Shown here: one piece after another, positions 15,501 through 16,087 of the stretch
How positions within the stretch are numbered: the first letter of the stretch is position 1
How the letters are laid out: each line of letters starts with the position of its first letter
NCBI GenBank assembly: GCA_024277285.1
Contig: JAJRVM010000320.1
Location: forward strand, 1 to 16,087
Source: Planctomycetota bacterium
GTDB lineage: Bacteria > Planctomycetota > Planctomycetia > Pirellulales > Pirellulaceae
Direction: 5' to 3'
DNA: 16,087 nt
Made by a program: the position numbers and the translations under genes
Notes under the pieces: generated by a model
What the model saw: only the letters and a program-made list of their open reading frames with translations
Told to the model about the DNA's origin: nothing
Database searches by the model: none

Positions 15501-15808
15501 CGTGCGTTGCCTCGATGCCTGATACGGCCAAGACGGTCGCCGAATTCCCTTCCGACAAGGTCATGTTGGTAGCCGTCAACCAGCTTGAAACCGCTGATAC
15601 GATTCGCCAGTTCATCGAACAGCGGAATTGGGACATCAACGTGGCGTTGGACGAAGACGGCAAAATCGGCAAACTTTTCCACGTCAACTCGATCCCCCAA
15701 CTGGTCGTCATCGACGCCACTGGCATGGTGCAACGAGTCTTTATCGGTGCCCATGATGATCTCCCTGAGGAGCTTAAGCAGGTCCTGACGCAGCTTACGG
15801 CCGATTAG
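12551..15808 (+). CDS. Secreted multi-repeat protein with C-terminal TlpA-like thioredoxin domain
   Basis: This 1085-residue protein begins with a clear signal peptide (RLKRWWK, hydrophobic core about 15-30, cleavage near SLA-EG at 34). Small beta units of about 45 residues recur at about 39-86, 100-142, 343-380, 393-438, 512-557, 790-834 and 850-897, with a pattern like FxDGxxxxGxLxxIxxxxVxxxxxxxxxxIxxxxIxxI. Two beta-sandwich, LamG-like regions lie at about 157-320 and 572-740. A Gly-rich linker at 932-942 leads to a thioredoxin fold of the TlpA/ResA type at about 943-1085, with active site W981-C982-G983-P984-C985 and cis-proline P1049 in NSIPQ. Such domains reduce or isomerise thiols outside the cytoplasm. 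AGAGG at 12537-12541 is 9 nt before the ATG. It lies 6 nt after the toroid gene. Domain assignment is firm at the C-terminus, inferred elsewhere; the substrate is unknown. Confidence 0.92.
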   Translation: MQSALIRLKRWWKGGVMLAATVVLLGAVVDLSLAEGRGQLGTLHWHNRDQLPGILCDANDKTLRWQSPYFATPFTLELSALRAIEYPTPEEPVISEQPFRFVTVTNDVFLGDLVEITDQDVVIRSPRHGELRIKRSHLIGLQRHNRKTAGSVGLGMLSDWKTLHHGRQISEWTRAIDGRIVTEVTGAELYRDLHMGGLSEIELTLSWTGKPGFMISFARPDDVRLSKTVIKLETWENDLVLQTLGANGDFEVIDTIPAKAQTLDLRLQWNPVTGELSVFSSLGRLLGKMKGPTAPTAQLTGLYIQNKGATLKLANLRASGWDETTTELPAGSVRVRTAKQKKALTGVITRVDTAARVLVLKMPANGTQPIPLDDIDSIDLGNEAIPASKSVPTRISFLDGTQITGNLASIQDNVLSMTTSYSDAPVTARTDGLFNIHFAEPQNETKTANLDTLNYEQGRLHGTLVAVAQQGDAAGWRPVGGLNACVLPTDMSFRVTRKLDSADAATPGHRFLDRIFLRNGDALPCSIHGIDSSHLDIVVPHTGRSQIDRNVAVAIELGRRSSSISRSFDDPQWVIKPGRKENVERTGKEMTIRGRATIAYDNIRDADEIAFDVKWNMSTGALIRISLFGDSAGRVGQVSSIMLYRAQGSRVVVQAMGMRGANGMRVQMGMGMRANAQVQTHDGTNSFRFRIYPKKIVVYESGKEVLQFAINRAKITGRELTFDIQPLNVRVGGIGNARVVGAAKAKPVLVTLLNPMVRRGRGDLLNALADEERRNRLLTIPRFRKQSPPTEILVAYNGDLLRGRLMALDDKQVSFVSRLDEITVPRERLAGIIWPQTEQANKETADALQGLMRILFTDGSNIRIKPERIVDDALVGQHPALGKIAIPLSQTRELSMGTLSKMPASRYSESPSISFADWTLRPALEPKFEQATDGKGNGRGGESPLVGKPVPVFNAKLLDDSGFRISMQKGKVIVLDFWATWCGPCVASMPDTAKTVAEFPSDKVMLVAVNQLETADTIRQFIEQRNWDINVALDEDGKIGKLFHVNSIPQLVVIDATGMVQRVFIGAHDDLPEELKQVLTQLTAD

Positions 15809-15814
15809 CACATT

Positions 15815-15976
15815 TCACGCCATCGCGCGACCATCCTCGGTACAACCTTCCACCGGCGCGTATCGTAACCCGGCACACACGCAGCTTCCTGCCACGCCCA
15901 GATTCGTGTGACACCGGCAACCGCATACTGGGCAGTCGGAAAAAAGGTAGCCGTTCACGGTGCTTCGTTTCAACAC
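15815..15976 (-). CDS. Possible 53-residue Cys-rich protein (GTG start)
   Basis: On the minus strand a frame from GTG at 15976-15974 to TGA at 15817-15815 encodes 53 residues with seven Cys: C15, C18, C20, C22, C32, C34 and C45, in the pattern CPVCGCRCH then CVC. An in-frame TGA lies 9-11 nt upstream of the GTG, so the frame cannot be much longer. Clustered CxxCxCxCH plus CxC suggests a metal-binding or metallothionein-like peptide, though I know no matching family. It converges with the thioredoxin-fusion gene, with stop codons 7 nt apart. The start codon is non-ATG, the binding site weak (GTGAG) and third-position composition undistinguished, so it may be chance. Confidence 0.22.
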   Translation of the reverse strand: MLKRSTVNGYLFSDCPVCGCRCHTNLGVAGSCVCAGLRYAPVEGCTEDGRAMA

Positions 15977-16003
15977 AGCGACTCACGGTAAAAGCAGCGA
16001 ATT

Positions 16004-16051
16004 CGGCCCGGCAGGGCCGGTACAGCCTTTGCCGGTGCCGTAAGGCACCGG
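16004..16051. repeat. Two adjacent hairpins
   Basis: CGGCCC (16004-16009) pairs with GGGCCG (16014-16019) around GGCA. CCGGTGCC (16032-16039) pairs with GGCACCGG (16044-16051) around GTAA, a GNRA-type tetraloop. Neither is followed by a T-run on the + strand. They could be a bidirectional transcript-end structure for the convergent arrangement, or a dispersed palindromic repeat. Confidence 0.6.
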
Positions 16052-16087
16052 TGTCGTTATCAAGAGAATCGTTAGCCCCGGTAGGGG

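Larger units (their letters stand above)
15809..16087. other. Trailing region: possible small ORF and two hairpins
   Basis: After the last + strand gene there is no T-rich terminator. The stretch holds a possible 53-codon Cys-rich minus-strand frame (15815-15976) and two adjacent hairpins (16004-16051). Nothing else is recognisable up to the window edge. Confidence 0.5.

Noticed and set aside
2059..15811. Numerous long antisense and off-frame ORFs inside the eight main genes
   Set aside because: They are shadows expected in GC-rich coding DNA; the main-strand proteins have clear domains, ordered starts and overlaps.

Overview
The window looks like chromosomal DNA of a planctomycete, probably a Pirellulales-type lineage. 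This rests on gene content and family style: MoxR, DUF58, BatA-type VWA and membrane VWA genes in series; a large membrane protein with a Gly/Pro-rich tail; a secreted alpha-alpha toroid protein; and a very long secreted protein ending in a TlpA-type thioredoxin domain. Shine-Dalgarno sequences are weak or absent at several genes, and hairpin-rich DNA fills the gaps. All convincing genes are on the + strand. I see no rRNA, tRNA, transposase or CRISPR array.

Layout. 1-929 has no convincing gene; it holds a 17-bp direct repeat and a possible extended -10 promoter. 930-7269 is a tight cluster: MoxR AAA+ ATPase, DUF58 protein (TTG start with a strong Shine-Dalgarno), BatA-type VWA membrane protein, and a second VWA membrane protein joined to it by an ATGA overlap. 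7270-8072 is an 803-bp gap with repeat structure: a composite inverted repeat whose two arm hairpins differ in stem sequence but keep pairing and share a loop, a perfect 21-bp hairpin between them, and four 14/15-bp tandem units just before the next gene. 8073-15808 is a second cluster: a large three-TM protein, a short reading frame in the same frame after two TGA codons, a secreted prenyltransferase-like toroid protein (ATGA overlap), and a 1085-residue secreted protein with repeated small beta units, two LamG-like regions and a C-terminal WCGPC thioredoxin domain. 15809-16087 holds a possible small Cys-rich minus-strand ORF and two hairpins.

How the genes may work together. MoxR ATPases with DUF58 and VWA partners are generally regarded as chaperone or metal-insertion systems acting on protein complexes. 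Here the predicted targets or partners are envelope proteins: two VWA membrane proteins, a membrane protein with a large extracytoplasmic part, a secreted toroid protein and a secreted thioredoxin fusion. A planctomycete envelope assembly or redox-maintenance system is a reasonable inference, but it is not shown by the sequence.

The most interesting point is 10740-10789. The 889-residue membrane protein ends at a TGA. The same frame meets a second TGA 15 nt later and then stays open for a further 207 codons to 11381. A 7-bp hairpin with a GTT loop lies 19 nt after the second TGA, which fits the geometry described for bacterial SECIS elements. The two frames may therefore be one 1102-residue selenoprotein with Sec at 890 and 896 (U-x5-U), although a split gene or two nonsense mutations remain possible.
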